From positions 1 to 64,000 of the forward strand of contig CAJUQJ010000018.1 in assembly GCA_910588215.1 (NCBI GenBank): a stretch of 64,000 nucleotides of DNA. The letters run 5' to 3'. The notes under the pieces were generated by a model. That model had not been told where the DNA came from, made no database searches, and saw only the letters and a program-made list of their open reading frames with translations. A program made the position numbers and the translations under genes. Positions within the stretch are counted from its first letter, which is position 1. Each line of letters opens with the position of its first letter. The DNA is from an uncultured Lachnospiraceae bacterium (GTDB lineage: Bacteria; Bacillota; Clostridia; Lachnospirales; Lachnospiraceae). Of the stretch, positions 42,622 through 51,785 are shown one piece after another.

Positions 42622-42664
42622 AAGTACAGTGGCTCGGAAGATTCTCCGGGCCACTGTACTTTTT
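42620..42664 (+). terminator. rho-independent terminator
   Basis: AAAAGTACAGTGGC pairs with GCCACTGTACTTTTT around a small CGG/CCG-containing loop; the stem has at least 13 pairs and ends in five T. It starts within the stop codon of the SpoIID-like/LysM gene. Confidence 0.92.
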
Positions 42665-42684
42665 CCTGGTAGGGTTATTTCTTC

Positions 42685-42721
42685 TTGACAAATAATTAAA
42701 TAAGTGTTTAAATGTTCATAT
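42685..42721 (+). promoter_or_regulatory. promoter and ArsR/CadC-like operator of the metal ATPase
   Basis: TTGACA with TTAAAT 17 bases downstream. Overlapping the -10, the sequence AATAAGTGTTTAAATGTTCA then TAT resembles, on the opposite strand, the ATATGAACA...TTCAAAT operators of CadC/CzrA-type repressors. The repressor gene is the second gene of this operon, so negative autoregulation by metal is expected. Confidence 0.55.
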
Positions 42722-42822
42722 AAAACAAATAAAGAGCAGGCAGTGTAATGCGTACTCCTGATTGAGAGGTTACTTCTACAGTAATATCTGTGTATTGTGC
42801 TGCTATAACAGGGAGGTAGATC

Positions 42823-44700
42823 ATGACTAAGAAACAGAAGAAGGTATTCATACGGATTATTATAGCGACGGTCTTGACGGTGGCTTTCTGTCTCCTGCCG
42901 CTGGAGAACCCCTATATTCGACTGGCACTTTTTCTGATTCCGTATCTGGTCATCGGGTATGATATTTTGAAAAAGGCGGTTCTGGGTATTGTGCACGGTG
43001 AGGTGTTTGACGAAAATTTCCTGATGGCGGTAGCGACGGTGGGAGCGATTGCGCTGGGGGAGTATGTGGAAGGCACGGCGGTGATGCTTTTCTACCAGAT
43101 CGGAGAGTTGTTCCAGAGTTATGCTGTGGGCAAGAGCCGTAAGAATATCACGGCGTTGATGGACATTCGTCCGGATTATGCCAATGTGGAGCAGGACGGG
43201 GTGCTTGTGCAGGTGGATCCGGAGGACGTGGAGACGGGAACGGTCATCACCGTGCAGCCGGGAGAGAAGGTGCCGATCGACGGTGTGATCGTGGAAGGGA
43301 CGTCTACGCTGAACACGAGTGCGCTGACCGGCGAGAGCCTGCCGCGGGAGGTGGCGGAGGGCGATGAGGTGATCAGCGGATGTGTGAACATGTCCGGCGT
43401 GATACGTATGCGCACGACGAAAGGATTCGGTGAGTCGACCGTATCCAAGATCCTGGATCTGGTAGAAAATTCCAGCATGAAGAAGTCCAGATCGGAGAAT
43501 TTTATCACCAGATTTGCCAGATATTATACACCGGCAGTCTGTATCGGCGCATTGGCGCTGGCAGTGGTAGTGCCAAGCGTGAATCTGCTGACGGGACAGG
43601 CGGCTGACTGGCAGCAGTGGGTCATTCGGGCGCTCACAACATTAGTCATCAGCTGTCCCTGTGCCCTGGTCATCTCCATTCCGCTAAGTTTCTTTGGCGG
43701 CATCGGCGGGGCGTCAGCCAAAGGGATCCTGATCAAGGGATCCAACTATCTGGAGGCGCTTTCTCATACATCCTGCCTGGTATGTGATAAGACGGGGACA
43801 CTCACAAAGGGTGTTTTTGAAGTGACACATCTTGCGCCGGCGACGGACAGCTCTGAGCAGGAACTGTTAGAGGCGGCAGTCTATGCCGAACACTATTCCA
43901 ACCATCCCATCAGCCGAAGCCTGAAAGAAGCATACGGACAGGCGGTAGACCCGGCGAGAGTCAGCGGGGTGGAGGAGATCGGCGGCCACGGCGTCACGGC
44001 GTTGGTGGATGGCCGGAATGTGGCGGTGGGCAATCGGAAGCTGATGGAGAGACTTGCGATCGCGTATGAGATCCCCCGGCAGATCGGGACGGAAGTTCAC
44101 GTAGCCATTGACGGCAGATATGCCGGATATATCCTGATCGCGGACGTAGTGAAACCGAATGCCAGAGCGGCGGTTTCGGAACTGAAGGCGGCGGGAGTAA
44201 AGAAAGTAGTTATGTTAACCGGAGATGCCAGGGCAGTGGCAGATGCAGTGGCCGGGGAATTGGGCGTGGATGTCGTTAAGAGCGAACTTCTTCCGGGAGA
44301 TAAGGTGACGGAAGTGGAAAGACTTCTGGAGGCGAAAGGACCGAAAGAGAAACTGGCCTTTGTGGGCGATGGTATCAATGATGCACCTGTGTTATCCAGG
44401 GCAGATCTGGGTATCGCTATGGGCGCACTGGGCGCGGATGCGGCCATTGAGGCGGCGGATATCGTTCTGATGGATGATGATCCGAAGAAGATCGCCACGG
44501 CTATCGGTATTTCCAGAAAGACACTGCGGATTGTATATCAGAATATCATCTTTGCGCTGGCAGTCAAGTTTATTTGCCTTGGACTGGGCGCGGTGGGTAC
44601 ACTCAATATGTGGTGGGCTATCTTCGCGGATGTGGGGGTGATGGTCATTGCAGTGCTGAATGCCACCCGTGCGTTGTACTATAAGGATCAGTGCAGATAA
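42823..44700 (+). CDS. P1B-type heavy-metal ATPase (Zn/Cd/Pb type)
   Basis: 625 residues. Hallmarks: actuator loop TGES, CPC motif in ISCPCALVIS (Cys278-Pro-Cys280), phosphorylation site DKTGTLT (Asp322), HP motif in YSNHPISRS, GDGINDAPVL, and MMDDDP-like end. The CPC plus the downstream ArsR partner favour Zn2+/Cd2+ export. No N-terminal heavy-metal-associated domain is present; the protein starts with a short basic stretch and goes directly into membrane helices, unlike many CadA proteins. An alternate view is Co2+ transport, but that subgroup usually has SPC rather than CPC. The stop shares one base with the ArsR start (TAATG). Confidence 0.9.
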   Translation: MTKKQKKVFIRIIIATVLTVAFCLLPLENPYIRLALFLIPYLVIGYDILKKAVLGIVHGEVFDENFLMAVATVGAIALGEYVEGTAVMLFYQIGELFQSYAVGKSRKNITALMDIRPDYANVEQDGVLVQVDPEDVETGTVITVQPGEKVPIDGVIVEGTSTLNTSALTGESLPREVAEGDEVISGCVNMSGVIRMRTTKGFGESTVSKILDLVENSSMKKSRSENFITRFARYYTPAVCIGALALAVVVPSVNLLTGQAADWQQWVIRALTTLVISCPCALVISIPLSFFGGIGGASAKGILIKGSNYLEALSHTSCLVCDKTGTLTKGVFEVTHLAPATDSSEQELLEAAVYAEHYSNHPISRSLKEAYGQAVDPARVSGVEEIGGHGVTALVDGRNVAVGNRKLMERLAIAYEIPRQIGTEVHVAIDGRYAGYILIADVVKPNARAAVSELKAAGVKKVVMLTGDARAVADAVAGELGVDVVKSELLPGDKVTEVERLLEAKGPKEKLAFVGDGINDAPVLSRADLGIAMGALGADAAIEAADIVLMDDDPKKIATAIGISRKTLRIVYQNIIFALAVKFICLGLGAVGTLNMWWAIFADVGVMVIAVLNATRALYYKDQCR

Positions 44701-45173
44701 TGAAAGAGGACAGAGACAGGGGCATGGGCAGGAAGATAGAAGACAGAGAAATTAAACTAAGTGAATGCAGAGAAAGTAAAAGCGGTGAGAGCGCGGGCAG
44801 ACTAGTCAGGAAAGATCTGCTCCATGACCACGGAGAGAATATCGATAAGATTCTGGAGAAGCTGCCGGCACAGGATGAGTGCATCCAGGCCGCGGAGATG
44901 TTTAAGCAGATCAGTGACGGTAGCAGGCTGCGGATCTTCTGGTTTCTGTGCCATTGCGAGGAATGCGTAAGTAACATTGCTGCGATTATGGAAATGAGCG
45001 ACCCGGCTGTGTCGCACCATCTGAAGCTGCTGCGCAAGAGCGGACTCATTGTCAGCAGAAGGGATGGCAAAGAGATATATTACAGGATGGCGGATTCGCA
45101 GCAGGCCCGGCTTGTACACAAGGCCTGTGAGGATATGTTCCGGATTTCATGCCCGTCAACTCTTATGAGTTAA
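44700..45173 (+). CDS. ArsR/SmtB-family metal-responsive repressor
   Basis: 157 residues. A charged N-terminal extension of ~50 residues, possibly non-globular, precedes the winged helix (AEMFKQISDGSRLRIFWFLC, SDPAVSHHLKLLRKSGLIVSRRDG). A cysteine cluster, CHCEECV, stands at the a3 position where CadC/ArsR have the ELCVCD metal site. Expected to leave the operator when Zn2+, Cd2+ or Pb2+ binds and so release expression of the ATPase. The ATG overlaps the ATPase stop by one base, so translation is coupled. Confidence 0.9.
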   Translation: MKEDRDRGMGRKIEDREIKLSECRESKSGESAGRLVRKDLLHDHGENIDKILEKLPAQDECIQAAEMFKQISDGSRLRIFWFLCHCEECVSNIAAIMEMSDPAVSHHLKLLRKSGLIVSRRDGKEIYYRMADSQQARLVHKACEDMFRISCPSTLMS

Positions 45174-45255
45174 GAAGGCTGGTTTCATCACGATGCAGGA
45201 ACGTTAGGGCGAGACTGAATTAGCTATGGTTATGTTATATATAAAAAATATTGAT

Positions 45256-45284
45256 TTTACTTATAAATGGGCATGCTATATAAT
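45256..45284 (+). promoter_or_regulatory. purA promoter
   Basis: TTTACT and a perfect TATAAT separated by 17 bases, 54 bases upstream of the purA ATG, in an AT-rich region. A TTGATT five bases further left is an alternative -35 with a spacer that is too long. Confidence 0.45.
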
Positions 45285-45338
45285 CAGGAAGGATTACAGA
45301 ATCTGAAGAGCTTATTTGGAGTAAAAGGAGGAGTTACA

Positions 45339-46634
45339 ATGGTTAAGGCAGTAGTAGGAGCCAATTGGGGAGACGAAGGCAAAGGGAAGATCACGGATAT
45401 GCTGGCGGAGAAGGCGGATATCATCGTCCGTTTTCAGGGAGGCGCCAATGCGGGACATACGATCGTAAATGATTATGGAAAATTCGCACTTCACACATTA
45501 CCGTCGGGCGTCTTTTACAGCCATACGACGAGCGTGATCGGCAACGGTGTGGCGCTTAACATCCCGATCCTGATGAAAGAGATCCGGTCGATCACGGACA
45601 GGAATGTACCGACACCCAGAATCCTTGTATCCGATAGGTGCCAGATGGTGATGCCTTATCATATCCTGTTTGACCAGTATGAGGAGGAAAGGCTGGGCGG
45701 CAAGTCGTTTGGCTCTACCAAGTCGGGGATAGCCCCTTTCTATTCGGACAAATACGCGAAGATTGGGTTCCAGGTGAGTGAACTGTTTGACGAAACACTT
45801 TTGCAGGAAAAGGTTGACCGCGTCTGTGAGACAAAGAACGTCATACTGGAGCATTTATATCATAAACCGGTGATAAGGCCGGAAGAACTGCTTGCCACGC
45901 TGCATGAATATAGAGAAATGATCGAGGCCTATGTGTGCGATGTGTCCGCATATCTGGCTCAGGCTTTGCGGGAGGGGAAGACGGTTCTTCTGGAAGGACA
46001 GCTTGGCACGTTGAAGGATCCGGACCATGGCATATATCCGATGGTGACTTCCTCCTCTACGTTGGCAGCGTTTGGTGCCATCGGTGCTGGGCTGCCGCCG
46101 CATGAGATCAAGGAGATCATTACGGTATGCAAGGCATATTCTTCGGCAGTAGGGGCAGGGGCTTTCGTGTCGGAAATCTTCGGAGACGAGGCGGATGAGC
46201 TGCGCAGGCGTGGCGGCGACGGCGGTGAGTACGGTGCGACTACCGGACGGCCCAGACGTATGGGATGGTTTGACTGCGTGGCTTCCAAGTATGGCTGTCG
46301 TTTGCAGGGTACCACGGATGTGGCTTTTACAGTGCTGGATGTGCTGGGATATCTGGAGGAAATCCCGGTATGCGTTGGTTATGAGATAGACGGTGAGGTG
46401 ACCACGGACTTCCCGGTCACCTGTAAGTTGGAGAAGGCAAAACCGGTATTAAAGAAGCTGCCAGGGTGGAAGTGCGATATCAGAGGTATCAGGACCTACG
46501 AGGAGCTGCCGGAAAACTGCCGTAATTATGTGGAGTTTATTGAGGAGCAGATCGGGTATCCGATCACTATGGTCTCCAACGGACCAGGCAGGGGAGATAT
46601 CATTTACCGTAGAAGCCCTTTACAGAAAAAGTGA
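45339..46634 (+). CDS. purA: adenylosuccinate synthetase
   Basis: Condenses IMP and aspartate with GTP to adenylosuccinate, the substrate of PurB encoded 22 kb to the left. The ATG behind AAAAGGAGGAG gives 431 residues. Family motifs: GANWGDEGKGKITD (P-loop-like, catalytic Asp and Lys), GGANAGHTI (catalytic His), GSTKSGIAPFY, LEGQLGTLKDPDHG, and the Arg-rich TTGRPRRMGWFD. The QLGTLKDPDHG loop reads QGTLLDIDHG in E. coli. Relatives with this form occur in clostridia. Confidence 0.95.
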   Translation: MVKAVVGANWGDEGKGKITDMLAEKADIIVRFQGGANAGHTIVNDYGKFALHTLPSGVFYSHTTSVIGNGVALNIPILMKEIRSITDRNVPTPRILVSDRCQMVMPYHILFDQYEEERLGGKSFGSTKSGIAPFYSDKYAKIGFQVSELFDETLLQEKVDRVCETKNVILEHLYHKPVIRPEELLATLHEYREMIEAYVCDVSAYLAQALREGKTVLLEGQLGTLKDPDHGIYPMVTSSSTLAAFGAIGAGLPPHEIKEIITVCKAYSSAVGAGAFVSEIFGDEADELRRRGGDGGEYGATTGRPRRMGWFDCVASKYGCRLQGTTDVAFTVLDVLGYLEEIPVCVGYEIDGEVTTDFPVTCKLEKAKPVLKKLPGWKCDIRGIRTYEELPENCRNYVEFIEEQIGYPITMVSNGPGRGDIIYRRSPLQKK

Positions 46635-46707
46635 TGGAAGTGCTTGTAGAATGAATGCTTCCTTTTGCGTCGAAAATATGTGTTGCGGACAGGATTTTAT
46701 GCTATAC

Positions 46708-46810
46708 TATAGTTAACGACATTAGAAATTTCGTTTTTGGCCTTGCAGGTGCTTCCGTATATGGCTCCTGTAAGAGCCGGAAACAGAATTTTGTTATGTC
46801 GTTTACTATA
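46708..46810. repeat. repeat family B, 103-base element with inverted ends
   Basis: Left end TATAGTTAACGACATTAGAA and right end ATGTCGTTTACTATA are imperfect inverted repeats extending ~33 bases inward with several mismatches; the centre is GC-richer. Its left 29 bases equal the complement of the palindrome at 31457-31491, and its outer right end matches 58941-58958 at 17 of 18 bases. It lies between purA and an SDR gene and contains no gene. It looks like a MITE or a palindromic intergenic repeat. Confidence 0.65.
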
Positions 46811-46920
46811 AGACATGGGATATACTCAGGGGGCAAAGGATACCGCCTGCGCATATCTGTAACATCACCGGAGAATTTGCGATACAGGTAACTAAGCCGG
46901 ATTTAAAGGAGGGTAATTCT

Positions 46921-47667
46921 ATGCTATTGGAGAACAAGGTCGCGGTTGTGACAGGGGGAAGCCGTGGTATCGGGTATGCGACAGTGGAAGCATTTATCAA
47001 AGAGGGAGCGAAGGTAGTGCTGTGCGCGAGCCGCCAGGAGACTGCGGACAAAGCAGTGGGTAAGCTGAAGGAAGCCTGCCCGGATGCAGCAGTGGAAGGC
47101 ATCTGGCCGGATCTGTCTGATTACAGTGCGGTGAAGGCGGCCATTGACGCTGTTGTGGAGAAATATGGCCGGATCGATATTCTGGTCAACAATGCGGGCG
47201 TTTCGGAGAGCACGCCTTTTGCGCAGTATACGGTGGAGAAGTTTGCGGAGGTCATGGATCTGAATGTGAAAGGTGTGTTCAATTGTTCCCGAGCAGCCAG
47301 TGAACATATGGTCGCGGCGGGAAGCGGTGTGATCCTGAATACGTCTTCTATGGTGAGTCAGTACGGACAGCCTGCAGGTATCGCTTACCCTACTTCCAAA
47401 TTTGCAGTGAATGGGTTTACGCTTTCTCTGGCGAGAGAGTTGGGGCCAAAGGGCGTGAGAGTCAATGCGGTGGCGCCTGGCATCACTTATACGGATATGA
47501 TGCGTTCCGTGCCGAAGGAAGTGATCGAGCCGATGATCGCGCAGATTCCGCTGCGCCGTATGGGACAGCCGGAAGACATTGCCAATGCTTTCGTATTTCT
47601 GGCATCAGATATGGCGTCCTATATCAGCGGTGAAGTGCTTCACGTAGACGGACTGGCAAGAACCTGA
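46921..47667 (+). CDS. SDR-family oxidoreductase (FabG-like)
   Basis: 248 residues with the classical short-chain dehydrogenase features: cofactor loop TGGSRGIG, NNAG motif in ILVNNAGVSES, catalytic Ser (TSSMVSQYG), Tyr-x-x-x-Lys in AYPTSKFAVNG, and the C-terminal YISGEVLHVDGL. In YPTSK the tyrosine and lysine of the active site are conserved. It resembles 3-oxoacyl-ACP reductase and sugar/steroid-alcohol dehydrogenases of gut clostridia; the substrate cannot be decided. Strong AAAGGAGGG upstream. The LysR-type gene that follows on the same strand may regulate it. Confidence 0.88.
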   Translation: MLLENKVAVVTGGSRGIGYATVEAFIKEGAKVVLCASRQETADKAVGKLKEACPDAAVEGIWPDLSDYSAVKAAIDAVVEKYGRIDILVNNAGVSESTPFAQYTVEKFAEVMDLNVKGVFNCSRAASEHMVAAGSGVILNTSSMVSQYGQPAGIAYPTSKFAVNGFTLSLARELGPKGVRVNAVAPGITYTDMMRSVPKEVIEPMIAQIPLRRMGQPEDIANAFVFLASDMASYISGEVLHVDGLART

Positions 47668-47767
47668 GAATGGTAGTCCCCACATGTGAGCACGATCCAG
47701 GGCAGTCGGGATCATAACGCTGAGGGTAGAGTAGGGCTGTCTGTCGTCAGGCGATAGAATTGAGGGT

Positions 47768-48676
47768 ATGGAAACAGTGAACAATCTGGAATATTATAAA
47801 GTATTCTATCATGTGGCCAGAGCGGGCAGCCTGACTGTGGCGGCCGGAGAACTGCATATCTCCCAGCCGGCAGTCAGCCAGTCCGTAAAGCAGTTGGAGA
47901 CGGCCCTGGGGGTGAAGCTTTTTGCCAGAGCGGCCAAGGGCGTGCGGCTGACGACGGAAGGTGAACTGCTCTACGGCTATGTGTCGAAGGGATATGAGCA
48001 GATCGTACTGGGGGAGCAGAAGCTTAGGCAGATGTTAGACCTGGAGCTGGGAGAGATCCATATCGGCGCCAGTGATATGACACTGCAGTTCTATCTGCTC
48101 CCTTATCTGGAGAAATTTCATGAGGAATATCCGGAGGTACGGGTGGTAGTCAGCAATGCGCCTACACCGGAGACCCTTTCAAATCTGCAGGACAATAAGA
48201 TCGATTTCGGCGTAGTCAGTACGCCTTTTGAGAACAGGGGCGGCCTGCAGACAAATGTCGTGCGGGAGATCGAGGATGTCTTTGTGGCAGGGCGGAAATT
48301 TATGCAGTACAAGAATCGCATGCTGGATCTGCAGGAGTTAGAGCAGATGCCGCTGATCTGTCTGGAAGGGGTCACCAGCACCAGAAGCTGTATGGAAGCC
48401 TTTTTACACAAAAACGGGGTACGGATACGGCCGGAATTTGAACTGGCGACCAGTGACATGATCGTTCAGTTTGCATTGCGTAATCTGGGTGTGGGATGTG
48501 TGGTCAGAGATTTTGCAAAGGCCTGTCTGGAGGATGGCCGGTTGTTTGAACTGCGATTCAATCAGATCATTCCTAAGAGACATTTCTGCGTGGTGACTAA
48601 TCCGAAAAGCCCTTTGTCGGTGGCGGCGGAACATATGTTGAGATTATTTGCGATAGAGAAGTGTGAGACAGCATAG
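47768..48676 (+). CDS. LysR-family transcriptional regulator
   Basis: 302 residues: winged helix in the first 65 (FYHVARAGSLTVAAGELHIS, QPAVSQSVKQLETALGVKLF) and a periplasmic-binding-like effector domain (GEIHIGASDMTLQFYLLPYL). It lies 100 bases behind the SDR gene on the same strand instead of divergently, so its target is not obvious. A HAD-type hydrolase follows. The start is ATG after a GAGGGT. Confidence 0.9.
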   Translation: METVNNLEYYKVFYHVARAGSLTVAAGELHISQPAVSQSVKQLETALGVKLFARAAKGVRLTTEGELLYGYVSKGYEQIVLGEQKLRQMLDLELGEIHIGASDMTLQFYLLPYLEKFHEEYPEVRVVVSNAPTPETLSNLQDNKIDFGVVSTPFENRGGLQTNVVREIEDVFVAGRKFMQYKNRMLDLQELEQMPLICLEGVTSTRSCMEAFLHKNGVRIRPEFELATSDMIVQFALRNLGVGCVVRDFAKACLEDGRLFELRFNQIIPKRHFCVVTNPKSPLSVAAEHMLRLFAIEKCETA

Positions 48677-48786
48677 ATGAGAATGCGTGATAAGACTGCC
48701 ATAGAGTACAGCTATACTGGGATATACGGGTTACCGTACATAGGGCAGAAGAAGGATATAGATTATAAGAAAGGGATATAGGTAGA

Positions 48787-49392
48787 ATGATCACGACGAT
48801 TATATTCGATATCGGAAATGTGCTGGCCGGCTTTTGCTGGAAAGAGCACTACGAGCGTTTTGGTTATGATGACAAGATGGTGGAGCGCATTGCGAAGGCG
48901 ACAGTGAGGCATCCCGCATGGAACGAATTCGATAGAGGGGATATGCGCCTGGAGGAGATCGTACAGGCTTTCATAGAGTCAGATCCGGAGATTGAGCAGG
49001 ATATCCGGAAGACACTGGAAGATGTGAGCACCATGATCAAGCGATATGAGTATGCGATTCCGTGGATCAGGGAGCTTAAGAGTAAGGGATACCGGGTACT
49101 GTATCTGTCAAATTTTTCTGAAAAAGCAGAGACAGATTGTGCTCATGCACTGGATTTTATCCCCTATATGGACGGTGGCATTCTCTCTTATCAGGAGAAG
49201 ATCATTAAGCCGATGCCGGAGATCTACCAGCTGTTGATCGACCGCTACAGCCTGGTGCCGGAGGAGTGTGTCTTTATGGACGATACGCCGGCGAACCTGA
49301 CCGGGGCAGAGAAGTTTGGTATTCACACGATTCACTTTCAGGATCGGGAGCAGGCGATCGAAGAGTTGCGTAAGCTGGGTGTAGATGCGTGA
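48787..49392 (+). CDS. HAD-superfamily hydrolase (subfamily IA)
   Basis: 201 residues with motif I IIFDIGNVLAGF (Asp8 nucleophile), motif II VLYLSNFSEKAE, a Lys in SYQEKIIKPMPEIY and motif III CVFMDDTPANLTGAEKFG. The DxGNV form and the helical cap resemble YihX-type sugar-phosphate phosphatases. The substrate is unknown. A terminator-like hairpin follows at once. Confidence 0.88.
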   Translation: MITTIIFDIGNVLAGFCWKEHYERFGYDDKMVERIAKATVRHPAWNEFDRGDMRLEEIVQAFIESDPEIEQDIRKTLEDVSTMIKRYEYAIPWIRELKSKGYRVLYLSNFSEKAETDCAHALDFIPYMDGGILSYQEKIIKPMPEIYQLLIDRYSLVPEECVFMDDTPANLTGAEKFGIHTIHFQDREQAIEELRKLGVDA

Positions 49393-49396
49393 TAAG

Positions 49397-49425
49397 TCCC
49401 AGATGATCTTGGTTTGGGATTTTTC
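49397..49425 (+). terminator. terminator of the HAD gene
   Basis: TCCCAGA and TTTGGGA arms (seven pairs with one G-T) around a nine-base loop, then TTTTTC. It separates this gene from the convergent minus-strand block. Confidence 0.6.
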
Positions 49426-49538
49426 TTGTTTCTTCTGCATTGAAATCTGCTAATAAAGCTGATATTCCGGCTAAATATGTTCTTTTCGACAGCTGGTTCT
49501 CTTCTCCAAGTTCTCTTCATGCTGTATTCTGCTTTGCG

Positions 49539-50153
49539 TTAACAAATGGGAGGGATATACCCCATTTGAATGGCTTTTGTTACAGCTTCAACAGATGAGG
49601 TAACATCAAGTTTTTCAAATATATGCTGCAAATGATTTGATAGAGTACGCTCGCTGATATAGAGTGCAGATGCAATCTCCTTCCGCTTCATACCATCAGC
49701 TATAAGTCGGAGGATTTGTTTTTCGCATTCAGTTAATTCCTCTAAGAACGGAATTTCCCTGTTAAAAAAAACTGAACCCTGTGATATTTGGGAAAGGAAG
49801 GATACCAGTTTTTCAGGTTCTATGTTTTTGTTGATAAATCCTTTTGCCCCGATTTTTTGTGCTTCGCTGCGGTATACTGGCAGATCGTATCCGGATAGAA
49901 TCACTATCTTTTGTTCCGGATATCGGCACAGCAGTTGTTTTGCCAATTCCAAACCATCTTCGGATGCTATATTTTTTAAGTTTATATCCATAAGCAGGAT
50001 ATCCGGCCTGTTGGTATCAATGAAGTGGTCCAATCGGGAAATATCACTGATGCTTTCAAATGATGTGATCTCAGGATAATCCGATAGGGCAATCTTCAGG
50101 CTCTTTGAAAATAAGGCGTGGTCATCGACTAATAAAATATTGATAAGACACAT
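49539..50153 (-). CDS. NarL/LuxR-family response regulator
   Basis: 204 residues: receiver domain with DDH acidic pocket, phospho-Asp in ILLMDINLKN and the conserved Lys in FINKNIEP, then a LuxR-type helix-turn-helix (LTECEKQILRLIADGMKRKE, ISERTLSNHLQHIFEKLDV). The start overlaps the kinase gene by 32 bases. The ATG has its AAAGGAG immediately adjacent, unusually close, so translation may depend on coupling to the kinase. Confidence 0.9.
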   Translation of the reverse strand: MCLINILLVDDHALFSKSLKIALSDYPEITSFESISDISRLDHFIDTNRPDILLMDINLKNIASEDGLELAKQLLCRYPEQKIVILSGYDLPVYRSEAQKIGAKGFINKNIEPEKLVSFLSQISQGSVFFNREIPFLEELTECEKQILRLIADGMKRKEIASALYISERTLSNHLQHIFEKLDVTSSVEAVTKAIQMGYIPPIC

Positions 50154-51687
50154 CTCCTTTCATTGGCAGGGTGATCTGTATACAGACCCCGTGCGGAAAG
50201 TTATTGGTTATCTTTACAGAACCATCCATATTATTGACACGCTCAGTGATCAGCGCAAGTCCTCTGTGCTTCGATGGATCAGCGGATAAGAGGACGCCCG
50301 CATCAGCAGTGCCATTGTCCCTTATACACAGCGCTATAATTCCGTCGTCCTGTGTAAGGGTTATCCATGCTTTTTCACCTTCTGAGTGCTTGTAAATATT
50401 TGTGACAAACTCTTTCAGAAGACGGTATATGAATATATCATATGGGGCAGCTAAAAACAGGGAGTCCGGGCAATCAAAAGTAATACGGATATTACGGTGC
50501 GGAAAGGACTGTGATATATATTCAAGCAGGCTTTGGTAATTATTTTTCATAGTGAGCTTGGGGAGCATTGCGGGATGGTAGTCCTGCATTCGCTCACGGA
50601 TATAAGTGTTCATGTTATCAAGGGTTTTTGTGATGATTTTCTGGATATCGGGGTGGCTTGCCTTTTTCATCATGTTCTTTATGGAAAGCAGGTCCTGAAG
50701 AATGTCATCATGGAGGAAATTTGCAAATTCGAGGTTTAGTTGTTCTTCTTGCTGCAGCTGTTTTAATGTGGCTTGGTATCGGCTTTCCCTGACCATCGCA
50801 CTTTTCCCGTGCTTTAAATTAAAATCTAATGCAATGTTACAGGCATATACAAGGACAAACATGGCATCCAGCATAAGGAAAAACAGTGCGAGGCCGATGC
50901 CTGAAGCCAGGGCGGACAGACCACAGGTGGCTGCCCCGGCAAGCAGGATCAATGCTGACTGGCGACTGCTGAATATGGTTGACAAAGGGACGCTGCTATG
51001 TTCTTTTCGTATAATGCCGTGTATGCTCATAGAGAACAGCAGGACAGGAAGATATATCCCAAAATTAGAAAGATGTCCATTGATTCCCATTGTAGAAAAG
51101 TAATAGGCAAGGAATAAAATGATAACCGTTACAAGGGAGAAAAGGATACACTTCCATTCCGCCTTAAAGACAAAGGTAGTTCTTTTTCTATGGAAGACAA
51201 CAATGAAAATGAAACAAAACCAGCCTGCCAGAAACTGTATGCCATAAAACAGGGCAAATATTTCATTTGACACAAATAGGCCAATAAGGGAGCAGATGCA
51301 GGTTCCGGTCAGACAGACGTTTACTGCTTTCTTGAATTTATATCCGCTGCCCTGAAACAAAAACATGAGTATGAAATTTATGGAGACATACCATATGGCC
51401 GGGCTTAAAGCAGAGAAGACCATACCCGTCCGGGCATCGTCCTGCGCAGACAGGAGTATATACCAGCTATGGAGTGCCAGCAGACCGCAAAACAGGGAGA
51501 TGACTTTGTTTTCCCTGACATTGCAGGAGCTTATATAAGTAATGTCTATGAGCATCAAAGAGGACAGGAACAGGGATACGGTTCCTGTGGCGTTAAATGC
51601 TATATTTCTGTTCATGGTCAATCCCATATACATAATGAGTAAAATGGAATTTGCACAAAGCAGAAGGTTTAGTGTTATATGCTTCAT
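50122..51687 (-). CDS. NarL-type sensor histidine kinase with multi-helix membrane sensor
   Basis: 521 residues. About eight to ten membrane helices fill the first ~300 residues, with almost no extracellular domain, so it probably senses a signal in or near the membrane. The dimerisation/phosphoacceptor segment is HisKA_3-like: NFLHDDILQDLLSIKNMMKK. The ATPase domain shows RLLKEFVTNIYKHSEGEKAW, CIRDNGTAD and HRGLALITERV. The ATG (MKHITLNLLL) behind AAAGGAGAT is preferred over a start 37 codons upstream. It is encoded directly downstream of the BceAB-type transporter. Confidence 0.87.
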   Translation of the reverse strand: MKHITLNLLLCANSILLIMYMGLTMNRNIAFNATGTVSLFLSSLMLIDITYISSCNVRENKVISLFCGLLALHSWYILLSAQDDARTGMVFSALSPAIWYVSINFILMFLFQGSGYKFKKAVNVCLTGTCICSLIGLFVSNEIFALFYGIQFLAGWFCFIFIVVFHRKRTTFVFKAEWKCILFSLVTVIILFLAYYFSTMGINGHLSNFGIYLPVLLFSMSIHGIIRKEHSSVPLSTIFSSRQSALILLAGAATCGLSALASGIGLALFFLMLDAMFVLVYACNIALDFNLKHGKSAMVRESRYQATLKQLQQEEQLNLEFANFLHDDILQDLLSIKNMMKKASHPDIQKIITKTLDNMNTYIRERMQDYHPAMLPKLTMKNNYQSLLEYISQSFPHRNIRITFDCPDSLFLAAPYDIFIYRLLKEFVTNIYKHSEGEKAWITLTQDDGIIALCIRDNGTADAGVLLSADPSKHRGLALITERVNNMDGSVKITNNFPHGVCIQITLPMKGDVSYQYFISR

Positions 51688-51785
51688 ATCCGATCTCCTT
51701 TTTTCATGCTTCATTATACCATTTATCTGTGGGTATACAAGCAGGAGTCTCTGGGTGAATTCTAATTTGATATAAAGGAGTATGG

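Noticed and set aside
41608..42996. 462-codon minus-strand frame across the SpoIID-like/LysM gene
   Set aside because: It reads through the duplicated LysM DNA and a strong plus-strand terminator, repeats itself because of the duplication, and has no start signal.
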